This document shows, piece by piece, positions 56,643-64,000 of a stretch of DNA of 64,000 nucleotides (positions are counted from its first letter, which is position 1; the number at the start of each line of letters is the position of its first letter). Location: the NCBI GenBank assembly GCA_913055805.1, contig CAJXLF010000012.1, positions 43,381 to 107,380 of the forward strand, read 5' to 3'. The stretch comes from an uncultured Salinisphaerales bacterium (GTDB lineage Bacteria; Pseudomonadota; Gammaproteobacteria; Nevskiales; CAJXLF01). The notes under the pieces are model-generated. The model did no database searches and was not told where the DNA came from. It worked only from the letters and a program-made list of their open reading frames with translations. Made by a program: the position numbers and the translations under genes.

Positions 56643-57752
56643 ATGGATGTCAGAGCCGCTGTGGCCCTTGAAGCCGGTAAACCTCTTTCCATTGAAACCG
56701 TGCAGCTTGAAGGCCCGAGGGCCGGCGAGGTGCTGGTGGAAGTAAAGGCCACCGGCCTGTGCCACACCGACAAGTACACGCTGTCGGGCGCTGACCCGGA
56801 AGGCATCTTTCCTTCCATTCTTGGCCATGAAGGTGCGGGTGTGGTGGTGGATGTTGGCCCCGGCGTGACTTCACTGAAGAAAGGCGATCATGTCATTCCG
56901 CTGTACACGCCCGAGTGCCGGGAATGTGAATACTGCCTCAACCCGAAAACCAATCTCTGCCAAAGCATCCGCAGCACCCAGGGCCAGGGCCTGATGCCCG
57001 ATGGCAGCAGCCGCTTTTCGCTGGACGGCAAGCCGCTGTATCACTACATGGGCTGCTCCACCTTTGCCAACTACACGGTGTTGCCGGAAATCGCCCTGGC
57101 CAGGATCCGTGAGGACGCGCCCTTCGACAAGGTCTGCTACATCGGCTGCGGTGTGACCACCGGCATTGGCGCGGTGCTGTTCACGGCCAAGGTCGAGGCC
57201 GGCACCACAGCCGTGGTGTTCGGTCTCGGTGGTATTGGTCTCAATGTGATCCAGGGCCTGAAGATGGTCGGCGCCAACCAGATCGTGGGCGTGGACCTGA
57301 ACCCGGAACGCGAAGCGCTGGCGCGTCAGTTCGGCATGACCCATTTCGTGAATCCGAAAGACGTGGACGGCGACCTGGTGGAATACCTGGTGGCCCTGAC
57401 CGGCGGCGGCGCCGACTACAGTTTTGAATGCATTGGCAACGTGAATGTGATGCGCCAGGCGCTGGAATGCTGTCACAAGGGCTGGGGCGTAAGCACAATT
57501 ATTGGCGTGGCGGGCGCGGGCCAGGAAATCAGCACCCGGCCCTTCCAGCTGGTGACCGGCCGGCGCTGGATCGGCTCGGCCTTCGGCGGCGCCCGTGGCC
57601 GCACGGATGTGCCGAAAATCGTCGACTGGTACATGGACGGCCGCATCAATATCGACGACCTGATTACCCACACGCTGAAGCTGGAAGAAATCAACGAGGG
57701 CTTCGATATGATGGCCCGCGGTGAATCCATCCGCAGTGTGGTGGTGTATTAA
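56643..57752 (+). CDS. frmA: S-(hydroxymethyl)glutathione dehydrogenase / class III alcohol dehydrogenase
   Basis: A 369-aa zinc alcohol dehydrogenase. GLCHTDKYTLSGADPEGIFPSILGHEGAG gives the catalytic zinc Cys/His, PECRECEYCLNPKTNLC the structural zinc cysteines, and VFGLGGIGLNVIQGLKMVGANQIVGVDLN the NAD fold. It matches class III enzymes along its length, which oxidise S-hydroxymethylglutathione to S-formylglutathione. The next gene, S-formylglutathione hydrolase, completes formaldehyde detoxification. Formaldehyde may come from oxidative demethylation by the nearby oxygenases. Confidence 0.95.
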   Translation: MDVRAAVALEAGKPLSIETVQLEGPRAGEVLVEVKATGLCHTDKYTLSGADPEGIFPSILGHEGAGVVVDVGPGVTSLKKGDHVIPLYTPECRECEYCLNPKTNLCQSIRSTQGQGLMPDGSSRFSLDGKPLYHYMGCSTFANYTVLPEIALARIREDAPFDKVCYIGCGVTTGIGAVLFTAKVEAGTTAVVFGLGGIGLNVIQGLKMVGANQIVGVDLNPEREALARQFGMTHFVNPKDVDGDLVEYLVALTGGGADYSFECIGNVNVMRQALECCHKGWGVSTIIGVAGAGQEISTRPFQLVTGRRWIGSAFGGARGRTDVPKIVDWYMDGRINIDDLITHTLKLEEINEGFDMMARGESIRSVVVY

Positions 57753-57774
57753 GCAACGCCGCCGTCCGTATTAA

Positions 57775-57904
57775 CTCCCTCTCCCCTGGCGGGAGAGGAC
57801 TCGTTTATTTCCCCCTCTCCCCTGGAGGGAGAGGGTTGGGGAGAGGGGGAAACAAGCATCGAATTCACCCCCTCCCTGGCCCTCCCCCGTCAAGGGGGAG
57901 GGGA
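57775..57904. repeat. C-rich/G-rich hairpin repeat, locus 5
   Basis: Three units: CTCCCTCTCCCCTGGCGGGAGAG, CCCCCTCTCCCCTGGAGGG.. GGGAGAGGGGG, and CCCCCTCCCTGGCCCTCCCCC..GGGGGAGGGG. The last purine arm (57894-57903) ends 15 bases before the ATG of the hydrolase gene. Confidence 0.85.
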
Positions 57905-57918
57905 TAGTGAGTTTTACT

Positions 57919-58764
57919 ATGTCGAATATCGAAACACGTTCCGAGCATCACTGCTTCGGCGGTAAACAGGGCTTCTACACCCACCAATCCGAAAGCACCG
58001 GCACGGCGATGAACTTTGCCGTGTATCAACCTCCACAGGCAGAACATGGGCCGGTACCGACGCTGTATTACCTGGCCGGCCTCACCTGCACCGAGGAAAC
58101 TTTCATGATCAAGGCGGGCGCCCAGCATGTGGCCGCCGAACTGGGGTTGATGCTGGTCAGCTGCGACACCAGCCCACGTGGCCTGAACCTGCCCGGCGAA
58201 GACGAGCATTGGGACTTCGGCTCCGGCGCCGGCTTTTACCTGGACGCCACCGAACCGGTCTGGGCAAACAACTACCGCATGGGCAGTTATGTGAACCTGG
58301 AGCTACCGGCCCTGATTGAATCCGGCTTTCCTGCCCAACCCGGGCGGCGCGGCATCTTCGGCCATTCCATGGGCGGGCATGGCGCACTGGTCACGGCACT
58401 GCGCAACCCGAGCCGCTGGCATTCGCTGTCCGCCTTTGCGCCTATCAGCAACCCGATGAACTGCCCCTGGGGTCAGAAGGCCTTCGTGAATTACCTGGGA
58501 CATGGCAAGGATGCCTGGAAACAGTGGGATGCCTGCGAGCTGATGCAGCGCAGCCCCTGGTCAGGCGAAATCCTGGTGGATCAGGGCACCGGCGACCAGT
58601 TTCTGGAGCGTGAACTTCATCCTGAAGCCCTGCAGGCAGCCGCCAATAGCGGTGGCCAGAAACTGGTCCTGCGTATGCAGGACGGTTATGACCATGGCTA
58701 TTACTTCATCCAGAGCTTCATGGAAGACCACCTGCGGCACCACGCCCGAACCCTTTCTGGCTGA
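57919..58764 (+). CDS. frmB: S-formylglutathione hydrolase
   Basis: A 281-aa esterase of the FGH/esterase D family. ETRSEHHCFGGKQGFYTHQSEST, GPVPTLYYLAGLTCTEETFMIKAGAQ (oxyanion hole), GHSMGGHGAL (nucleophile Ser), DQGTGDQFL (acid) and YDHGYYFIQSFMEDH (His) fit precisely. It releases formate and glutathione from S-formylglutathione. ATG 57919 gives the usual start MSNIETRSE; an earlier GTG at 57907 lies 3 bases after a repeat-derived GGAGGGG. Pairs with frmA. Confidence 0.94.
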   Translation: MSNIETRSEHHCFGGKQGFYTHQSESTGTAMNFAVYQPPQAEHGPVPTLYYLAGLTCTEETFMIKAGAQHVAAELGLMLVSCDTSPRGLNLPGEDEHWDFGSGAGFYLDATEPVWANNYRMGSYVNLELPALIESGFPAQPGRRGIFGHSMGGHGALVTALRNPSRWHSLSAFAPISNPMNCPWGQKAFVNYLGHGKDAWKQWDACELMQRSPWSGEILVDQGTGDQFLERELHPEALQAAANSGGQKLVLRMQDGYDHGYYFIQSFMEDHLRHHARTLSG

Positions 58765-58768
58765 AACA

Positions 58769-58813
58769 ACCGTCCGGTCAGTAACTCACTCTTTTGCATG
58801 AGACTCTGTCTCA
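58769..58813. promoter_or_regulatory. Operator-like repeats before the MMPL operon
   Basis: ACCG-TC-CGGT (58769-58778) and TGAGAC-TCT-GTCTCA (58799-58813, perfect 6-3-6) lie in the 98-base gap before the pump gene. TTGCAT at 58794-58799 could be a -35 element, putting the second repeat in the promoter spacer. Confidence 0.45.
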
Positions 58814-58862
58814 CCATTTAGTCCAAAATACCTGACTATCTGTATTACCTGGCGTACCCTCT

Positions 58863-61397
58863 ATGGACAATCCACAGGAAGCGCGAAGACCCCGAAACGC
58901 GGGCAGCTTCTTTCACCGCACCCGTGACCGCATCGAGCAAGGCTTCGCCCGCTGGGGTGAAATCTGTTACGACCATCCCTGGAAGATCATTGCCTTTGTG
59001 ATCGCCGCGGTGATTTTCTTCTCGCTGTGGTTCCCGACCATGGAGGTCGACACCTCCAACGAAAGCTACCTGCGTGAAGATGACCCGGCGCGCGCCATCT
59101 ATGACGAGTTCCAGCGCGAGTTCGGCAAGGACGAGCGCATCGTGGTGCTGGTGCAGAGCAACGGCGACATTATCAATGAGTCCTTCCTGCGCCAGCTGGA
59201 ATCCATGCACCGCAAGCTGGAAGCCATTCCACAGGTCGACAAGGTCGACAGCCTGATCAACGCCCGCCTCACGCTGGGCCGCGAAGACGAACTCATCGTC
59301 AAGGATCTGTTCGAGGACTGGCCGCAGACCGAGGCGGACTTTACCCTGCTGCGGCAACGCATCCACGACAATCCTCTGTACCGCAATCATCTGGTGAACG
59401 CCGACCTGACCATGACCATGCTCATGGTCACACCGGACACCTACACCGCCAGCCATTCCGGCGCAGACACCAGCGGCGACCTGGAGGAGTTCGATTTCAG
59501 CGCCGGCTTTGAAGACGTCGACACCCTGCTTGAGGAAGATGCAAAACCTGCGGACGAAGAAGAAGCCAAATTCATCACCGACGCCGAGATCTACGCCATT
59601 CTCGACGCGATGAAGGACATCAACGCGGAACACCGCCGTGCGGATTTCCGGCCGGGCCTGGCCGGGTCACCCTACATGATGCACCAGCTGACCTTCATCA
59701 TGGGCCGCGACATGTTCGTGTTTTCCGGCGTGGGCATTCTGCTGATTTCCGCCCTGCTGTTCTTCATCTTCCGGCGTTGGGTCATGGTCATCCTGCCGGT
59801 CACGGTGTCGGCCCTGTCGGTGTATTTCACCTTCGCCCTGATGTGCTTCTTCGGCATTGTCATGACCACCTCGGTGCAGATTCTGCCGTCGCTGCTGCTG
59901 GCCGTAGGTGTGGGCAACTCGGTACATATCTTCACGGTGTACTTTCAGGCCGTGGACCGGGGCGACAACAAGCGTCAGGCCATGAGCTATGCGCTGGGCC
60001 ACTCCGGACTGGCCGTGATGATGACCGGCCTCACCACCGCCGGCGGCCTGATTTCGTTCATCACCGCCAACATGAAGCCGGTGGCGGATATGGGTATCAC
60101 CTCGCCCATGGGCATCATGTGCGCCCTGTTTTTCTCCCTCGTGCTGCTGCCGGCGCTGATCGCCGTCACCCCTTTCAGGGACAAGGGCCTGAAGGATGAC
60201 AGCGATGGTCCCTTCCAGCGTTTCCTGATGTGGTGCGCCCGCGTGTCCACCGGCCACCCGCTCAAGGTCATCGGCCTGTGGTTTGTGCTGATCGCCGTCA
60301 GCATGGTGATGGTGGCCCAGATAAAGGTCAGCCATTTCCCGCTGGCCTGGTTCCCGGTCGACAGCGAAGTCCGCACCACCACCGAGGCCATGGACGCCAA
60401 CTTCGGCGGTGCCACCTTCAGTGAAATTATCGTCGATACCGGCAAGGAAAACGGTCTGCATGACCCCGAACTGCTCAAGGCTGTGGACGCAGCCATGAAC
60501 TTCGTCGACCAGCTCGAAGTCCACGGCGTGAAAGCCGGCAAGGCCACCTCCCTGCTCGACATCAACAAGGAACTGCACCAGGCGCTCAACGGTAATAACC
60601 CCGAGTATTACCGCATCCCGGACGACCGTGCGCTGATCGCACAGGAGCTGCTGCTGTTCGAAAACTCCGGTAGCGACGACCTGGAAGACATCGTCGACAC
60701 CTCCTTCAGCAAGATGCGCATCACCATCAAGAAGCCCTTCGTCGACGGTGTGCTCTATCCCGATTACCTGGACGCCATGGAATCCGGCTTCAATGACATC
60801 GTGGGCGACCGTGCCGAAGTGGTCTTCACCGGCGTCATTACCATCCTGGCCGGCGGCGTAAAGGTGCTGATCGGCGACACCATCCGCGCCTATCTGCTGG
60901 CCTTTGTGATCATCTCGCCGCTGATGATGTTGCTGGTGGGTTCGGTGCGTACCGGCTTGATCAGCATGATCCCCAACCTGGCGCCCATCGTCATCACCAT
61001 GGCCCTGATGAGTCTGCTGAAAATTCCATTGGACGCTTTCACCCTGCTCATCGGTTGTATCGCGCTGGGCCTGGCCGTGGACGACACCATCCACTTCATG
61101 CACAACTTCCAGCGCTACTACGCCCGCCTGGGAAATGCCGAAGCCGCGGTACGCGAAACCCTGCGCACCACCGGCAAGGCCCTGATGATTACCTCGCTGG
61201 TGCTGTCCGGCGCCTTCTTCATCAACATGCTGGGCACCATGTACAACCTGCAGGACTTCGGCCTGCTCACGGGCTTCTGCATCATCGTCGCCTTCCTGGC
61301 CGACGTGACACTGGCCCCGTCTCTCATGACCCTGCTGGCCCGCTGGAAAGAGCGGCAGGCCAGACAAACCCGTAAAACCCTGGAGGAAAGCGCATGA
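58863..61397 (+). CDS. MMPL/RND-family transporter
   Basis: An 844-aa inner-membrane pump. One N-terminal helix (KIIAFVIAAVIFFSLWF), a large periplasmic domain with an acidic insert (EEFDFSAGFEDVDTLLEEDAKPADEEEA), five helices including LLLAVGVGNSVHIFTVYFQAV, a second periplasmic domain, then helices with IALGLAVDDTIHFMHNFQRYY; the latter is the MMPL/SSD proton-relay signature. This is the HpnN-like/MMPL branch used for lipids and sterol-like molecules, not the drug-efflux branch. Its stop overlaps the next ATG by 4 bases. Likely moves a hydrophobic compound between inner membrane and periplasm. Confidence 0.9.
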   Translation: MDNPQEARRPRNAGSFFHRTRDRIEQGFARWGEICYDHPWKIIAFVIAAVIFFSLWFPTMEVDTSNESYLREDDPARAIYDEFQREFGKDERIVVLVQSNGDIINESFLRQLESMHRKLEAIPQVDKVDSLINARLTLGREDELIVKDLFEDWPQTEADFTLLRQRIHDNPLYRNHLVNADLTMTMLMVTPDTYTASHSGADTSGDLEEFDFSAGFEDVDTLLEEDAKPADEEEAKFITDAEIYAILDAMKDINAEHRRADFRPGLAGSPYMMHQLTFIMGRDMFVFSGVGILLISALLFFIFRRWVMVILPVTVSALSVYFTFALMCFFGIVMTTSVQILPSLLLAVGVGNSVHIFTVYFQAVDRGDNKRQAMSYALGHSGLAVMMTGLTTAGGLISFITANMKPVADMGITSPMGIMCALFFSLVLLPALIAVTPFRDKGLKDDSDGPFQRFLMWCARVSTGHPLKVIGLWFVLIAVSMVMVAQIKVSHFPLAWFPVDSEVRTTTEAMDANFGGATFSEIIVDTGKENGLHDPELLKAVDAAMNFVDQLEVHGVKAGKATSLLDINKELHQALNGNNPEYYRIPDDRALIAQELLLFENSGSDDLEDIVDTSFSKMRITIKKPFVDGVLYPDYLDAMESGFNDIVGDRAEVVFTGVITILAGGVKVLIGDTIRAYLLAFVIISPLMMLLVGSVRTGLISMIPNLAPIVITMALMSLLKIPLDAFTLLIGCIALGLAVDDTIHFMHNFQRYYARLGNAEAAVRETLRTTGKALMITSLVLSGAFFINMLGTMYNLQDFGLLTGFCIIVAFLADVTLAPSLMTLLARWKERQARQTRKTLEESA

Positions 61398-62200
61398 AGC
61401 TTTTAACCGGAACCCTGTTACTGGCCACCCTGCTGACCTTGCCTGTCAGCGGCTTTGCCGAGATGTCGGCCCGCGACATCATGCAGAAGGTGAAGGATCG
61501 CGACGACGGCAACAACGTCATCATGGATATGGAAATGATCCTGATCGACAGCAAGGGCAACACCCGCGAACGCAGCATTCGCTCCTTCCGCCGTGATGCC
61601 CCGGACAATCCGGAAGACAGCGAAAGCATCATGTTCTTCCTGAGCCCGGCCAACGTCGAAAACACCGGCTTCCTCACCTACGACTATGACGACGGCGACA
61701 AGGACGACGACCAGTGGCTGTACCTGCCCGCTCTGAAAAAGGTGAAGCGCATTGCCGCCGCCGACAAGAGCGGCAGCTTCATGGGTACTGACTTCACCTA
61801 TGCCGACATGAGCAGCCCGGACCTGGACGACTACGACTACGAACTGATGAAGGAAGTGGAAATCGACGGCCACAAGGTCTGGCAGATTCTCTCCACCCCC
61901 AACAACGAGGAAGAAATCGAACGCACCGGCTACACCAAGTCCGTGGTGTTCGTGCGCCAGGACAACCTCGTCGTCATCCGCTCCGTGAACTGGGTCAAGA
62001 AGGGCAACAAGAACAAGTTCATGGAAGTGAAGGAACTCAAGCAGATCGACGGCATCTGGACGCCCACCGAAGTAGTCATGACCACCAAGAAGGGCAAGGA
62101 AACCGAACACGCCAGCGTGCTTAAATCCAGCAACATCCAGTACAACCAGGAGCTGGACGACGACCTCTTCACCCAGCGCCGCCTGAGCAAGGGTTTATAA
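61394..62200 (+). CDS. Outer-membrane lipoprotein-sorting (LolA-like) protein
   Basis: A 268-aa secreted protein: signal peptide (LLATLLTLPVSGFA), then the LolA/LppX-like fold of the outer-membrane lipoprotein-sorting family (MSARDIMQKVKDRDDGNNVIMDMEMILIDSKGNTRERSIRSFRR...DDDQWLYLPALKKVKRIAAADKSGSFMGTDFTYADM). It is acidic, with an open beta half-barrel expected to carry a lipid. Coupled to the MMPL gene and 20 bases before a barrel gene, it is the natural periplasmic shuttle between the two. Confidence 0.9.
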   Translation: MKLLTGTLLLATLLTLPVSGFAEMSARDIMQKVKDRDDGNNVIMDMEMILIDSKGNTRERSIRSFRRDAPDNPEDSESIMFFLSPANVENTGFLTYDYDDGDKDDDQWLYLPALKKVKRIAAADKSGSFMGTDFTYADMSSPDLDDYDYELMKEVEIDGHKVWQILSTPNNEEEIERTGYTKSVVFVRQDNLVVIRSVNWVKKGNKNKFMEVKELKQIDGIWTPTEVVMTTKKGKETEHASVLKSSNIQYNQELDDDLFTQRRLSKGL

Positions 62201-62220
62201 GCCCGGAGCCTTTCAGCACC

Positions 62221-63810
62221 ATGCCTGAACCGTCATACCCGCGCCCTGCAGATTTATCCCCCCTCCCCTCGCGGGAGGGGGCCAGGGGGAGGGGGATTCA
62301 CTTGGGGATTCACTTAACAATCCTCAGCACCCTGACCTTGCTCAGCACCCCCGTCTTCGCAGACGACAACATGGACGACGTCCTCGGCGAATTCGAAACC
62401 CTCGACAGCTTCGAAGACGTCGAAACCAGCGGCGAAACCGTCGACCCCTATGCCTGGGACTTCGGCGGCAGCCTCAGTGTCAGCGCCGGCTACAACCTCG
62501 AGGATCACGCCTCCTCCACCGACACCGACTACAGCGGCCTGTCCAAACTGCGCGCCCGCGTGAACCTGAGCCTGGACAAGAAATTCAGCAACGACTGGCG
62601 CATCTCGCTCAACGGCTACGCCTGGCATGACTTCGCCTACGAGATCCAGGACGAGGCCTACACGGATGACGTGCTCGACGAATACGAAACCCAGGCCGAG
62701 ATCATGGACGCCTATGTGCAGGGCAAACTCGGCGAACGCTGGGATCTGTGGGTCGGCCGCCAGGTGGCGGTGTGGGGCTTCGCCGATAACCTGCGTGTAC
62801 TGGATGTACTCAACCCGCTGGACAACCTGGAACCGGCCATTGCCGATATCGAGGACCTGCGCCGCCCGGTGGGCATGCTGCGCCTCAACCACTTCCGCGG
62901 CCCCTGGACGCTGGGCCTCTACGCCATTCCCGAGCAGCGCTTCAGCCGCAATCCGCCTTTCGGCAGCGACTTCTATACGATCACCGATGCCAACGGCCAG
63001 GCAGTGAAATTCCGCGAAGAACAGCCCGACGACTTCGACGAAATCGACTACGCCGCCTCCCTGGTCGGTCGCTTCAGCGGCTGGGACCTGAGCTTCAACG
63101 CCGCCCGCCAGTGGTACGACGAACCCTATCTCGATCCCCGCGCCTTCGACGTCAACGACCCCAACGCCAGCAACGACACATTTAATGAATCCGTCGTACT
63201 GCGCCACAGCCGCATCACCATGGGCGGCTTCGGTGTCCAGAAAACCTGGGGCAGCTGGCTGTTCAAGCAGGAAGCCGCCGTCTACGACGGCCTGCTGCTG
63301 ACCAACACCGGCCCGGTCACCGTCAACGCGCCGCTGCCACTGATCGGCACCCTGCCCATCATCGGCCCGCTGCTGCCGGGCGCCAGCGTCGACGTGGTCA
63401 TCCCGCATGACGTCAGCGAACACCGCCAGGCCAACCTGCTGCTGGGCGTGGAGTACTACGGCTTCACCAGTACCAGCATCGGCATCGAAATCGCCGGCCG
63501 CTACCTGGACGACTTCAACGACGAAGTCGCCGCCTCCGGCTACGTGGAAAAACGCACCGAATCCTCGCTGCGTGTGACCCGTGATTTCCTCAGGGAAAAA
63601 CTGAGAAGCACCCTCGTACTGATCTTCTTCGACCAGGACCGCCTCGGCAAAGACGGCGGCGCCATCTACCGCCTCAACCTCGACTACGAACTCGGCCCGG
63701 CCCTGGAGCTTTCCGGCGGTGCTGTCTTCTATGACGGCGGCGATCAGCAGCCCTTTGGTCTGTGGACGGATAACGACCGGGTGTTTACTGAGATTAAGTG
63801 GTCGTTCTGA
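62221..63810 (+). CDS. Outer-membrane beta-barrel protein (DUF1302-like)
   Basis: A 529-aa (or 502-aa) barrel protein. From ATG 62221 the N-terminus passes through the repeat (SPLPSREGARGRG) before a hydrophobic stretch ending SSTPVFA-like (LTLLSTPVFADD). A TTG at 62302 gives MGIHLTILSTLTLLSTPVFA with the repeat's GGAGGGGG as a well-placed ribosome-binding site; this start looks plausible but lacks a basic n-region. The body has WDLWVGRQVAVWGFADNLRVLDVLNPLDNLEP, a hallmark of DUF1302-like porins, and ends EIKWSF with terminal Phe. Third gene of the MMPL operon; it could be the outer-membrane exit or entry. Confidence 0.85.
   Translation: MPEPSYPRPADLSPLPSREGARGRGIHLGIHLTILSTLTLLSTPVFADDNMDDVLGEFETLDSFEDVETSGETVDPYAWDFGGSLSVSAGYNLEDHASSTDTDYSGLSKLRARVNLSLDKKFSNDWRISLNGYAWHDFAYEIQDEAYTDDVLDEYETQAEIMDAYVQGKLGERWDLWVGRQVAVWGFADNLRVLDVLNPLDNLEPAIADIEDLRRPVGMLRLNHFRGPWTLGLYAIPEQRFSRNPPFGSDFYTITDANGQAVKFREEQPDDFDEIDYAASLVGRFSGWDLSFNAARQWYDEPYLDPRAFDVNDPNASNDTFNESVVLRHSRITMGGFGVQKTWGSWLFKQEAAVYDGLLLTNTGPVTVNAPLPLIGTLPIIGPLLPGASVDVVIPHDVSEHRQANLLLGVEYYGFTSTSIGIEIAGRYLDDFNDEVAASGYVEKRTESSLRVTRDFLREKLRSTLVLIFFDQDRLGKDGGAIYRLNLDYELGPALELSGGAVFYDGGDQQPFGLWTDNDRVFTEIKWSF
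62257..62295. repeat. C-rich/G-rich hairpin repeat, locus 6 (at a gene start)
   Basis: CCCCCCTCCCCTCGCGGGAG followed by GGGGCCAGGGGGAGGGGG. It lies inside the apparent 5' coding region of the barrel gene or forms its ribosome-binding site. Confidence 0.8.
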
Positions 63811-63878
63811 TAGCAATCTTCTGAGCGGGTGCTATATTTGGAAAGCCCGTAATACAAAATAATGCAGGAGCTTTCCGG

Positions 63879-63929
63879 ATGACATATTTGCCTCTATTTT
63901 TATTGCAACATAACGCCACGGCGTGTTGA
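63879..63929 (+). pseudogene. Short gene start interrupted by the IS21-type element
   Basis: CAGGAG followed by ATG 63879 opens a frame of 15 codons (MTYLPLFLLQHNATA) that is cut by the mobile-element end at 63924 and stops at once. An inverted repeat GGAAAGC / GCTTTCC (63840-63846, 63870-63876) covers the ribosome-binding site. Whether this was ever a gene is uncertain. Nothing else is seen in 63811-63923. Confidence 0.35.
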
Positions 63930-64000
63930 TTTGCACTCAAAATTGACCCAGGTTTTGCACTGAAAAATGACCCGCCTAAGTTGGCCGGATTATGGCCTAG
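63924..64000. mobile_element. Terminus of an IS21-family insertion sequence
   Basis: From TGTTGATTTGCACTC onward the sequence has two tandem copies of a unit: GCACTCAAAATTGACCC (63933-63949) and GCACTGAAAAATGACCC (63958-63974). Such TG-started ends with repeated GCAC...TGACCC transposase-binding units are typical of IS21-family elements. The transposase genes (istA, istB) would lie beyond the window. Confidence 0.75.

Noticed and set aside
59667..61367. Long leftward open frame (566 codons) opposite the MMPL gene
   Set aside because: Its translation is His/Gln/Asp/Gly-rich with no motif, typical of the antisense of a G+C-rich gene; the rightward frame has clear pump signatures.
62314..63816. 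Leftward 500-codon frame opposite the last barrel gene
   Set aside because: Val/Ala/Glu-rich low-complexity translation; the rightward frame has a signal peptide and DUF1302-like motifs.
1..64000. CRISPR arrays, tRNA and rRNA genes
   Set aside because: No regularly spaced direct repeats, no cloverleaf-like sequence with CCA end and no rRNA motifs were found on reading.

Overview
The window reads as chromosome of a G+C-rich, aerobic gammaproteobacterium that handles hydrophobic, steroid- or terpenoid-like substrates. Pointers are the DUF1302/DUF1329 outer-membrane families, an FNR/ANR-type box, many flavin and short-chain dehydrogenases of steroid-catabolic type, glutathione-dependent formaldehyde oxidation, and an IS21-type end. 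Taxonomy below class level is not visible. No rRNA, tRNA or CRISPR was seen.

Layout. 0.1-5.2 kb: rightward cluster of a KstD/Kst4D-like flavoprotein, a FadD3-like acyl-CoA ligase, an SDR and a methyltransferase. 5.4-13.8 kb: mixed genes including an exported CocE/NonD hydrolase, MFS transporter, quinone-reductase-like flavoprotein, metallo-beta-lactamase-fold enzyme, a small DUF6455 protein behind an FNR box, a MAPEG protein whose start codon lies in a strong hairpin, DUF2189 and an enoyl-CoA hydratase. 14-26 kb: cytochrome P450, DUF2834, and a series of exported lipoproteins (GH3 glycosidase, MBL-fold, LVIVD-repeat, unknown) with an iron alcohol dehydrogenase and a TetR regulator. 27-38 kb: two divergent blocks of steroid-type enzymes around a 20-bp palindrome: leftward HsaA-like monooxygenase, KstD-like dehydrogenase, DUF1295 reductase, old-yellow-enzyme and VOC genes; rightward SDR, 3-beta-HSD-like, EthD-like, SDR and DUF1329 genes.

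38.1-43.5 kb is a foreign, lower-G+C island bounded by two identical 33-bp copies of the DUF1329 terminator. It holds a LexA-like self-cleaving repressor with its own palindromic operators, a 55-aa small gene, a 981-aa fusion of two DNA methyltransferases of different type, and a phospholipase-D-fold nuclease with a BfiI-like active site. I read it as a Type IIS-like restriction-modification system under a DNA-damage-responsive repressor. This is the best candidate for an undescribed system.

43.5-63.8 kb: histidine kinase and dual-receiver response regulator, a eukaryote-like steroid 5-alpha-reductase homologue, a TetR gene with tandem operators, then a rightward run (GMC oxidoreductase, aldehyde dehydrogenase, di-iron sterol desaturase/hydroxylase, 3-beta-HSD-like, DUF1302 barrel, emopamil-binding-protein-like sterol isomerase homologue), formaldehyde detoxification genes, and an operon of MMPL/RND pump, LolA-like periplasmic protein and beta-barrel. 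Together these could take up a sterol-like compound, oxidise its methyl or alkyl groups, move double bonds in its rings and dehydrogenate ring A; the substrate itself is inference. The right edge (from 63924) is the terminus of an IS21-family element that has cut a short gene.

A C-rich/G-rich hairpin repeat family recurs at six intergenic places and has been recruited into coding or ribosome-binding sequence at some of them.
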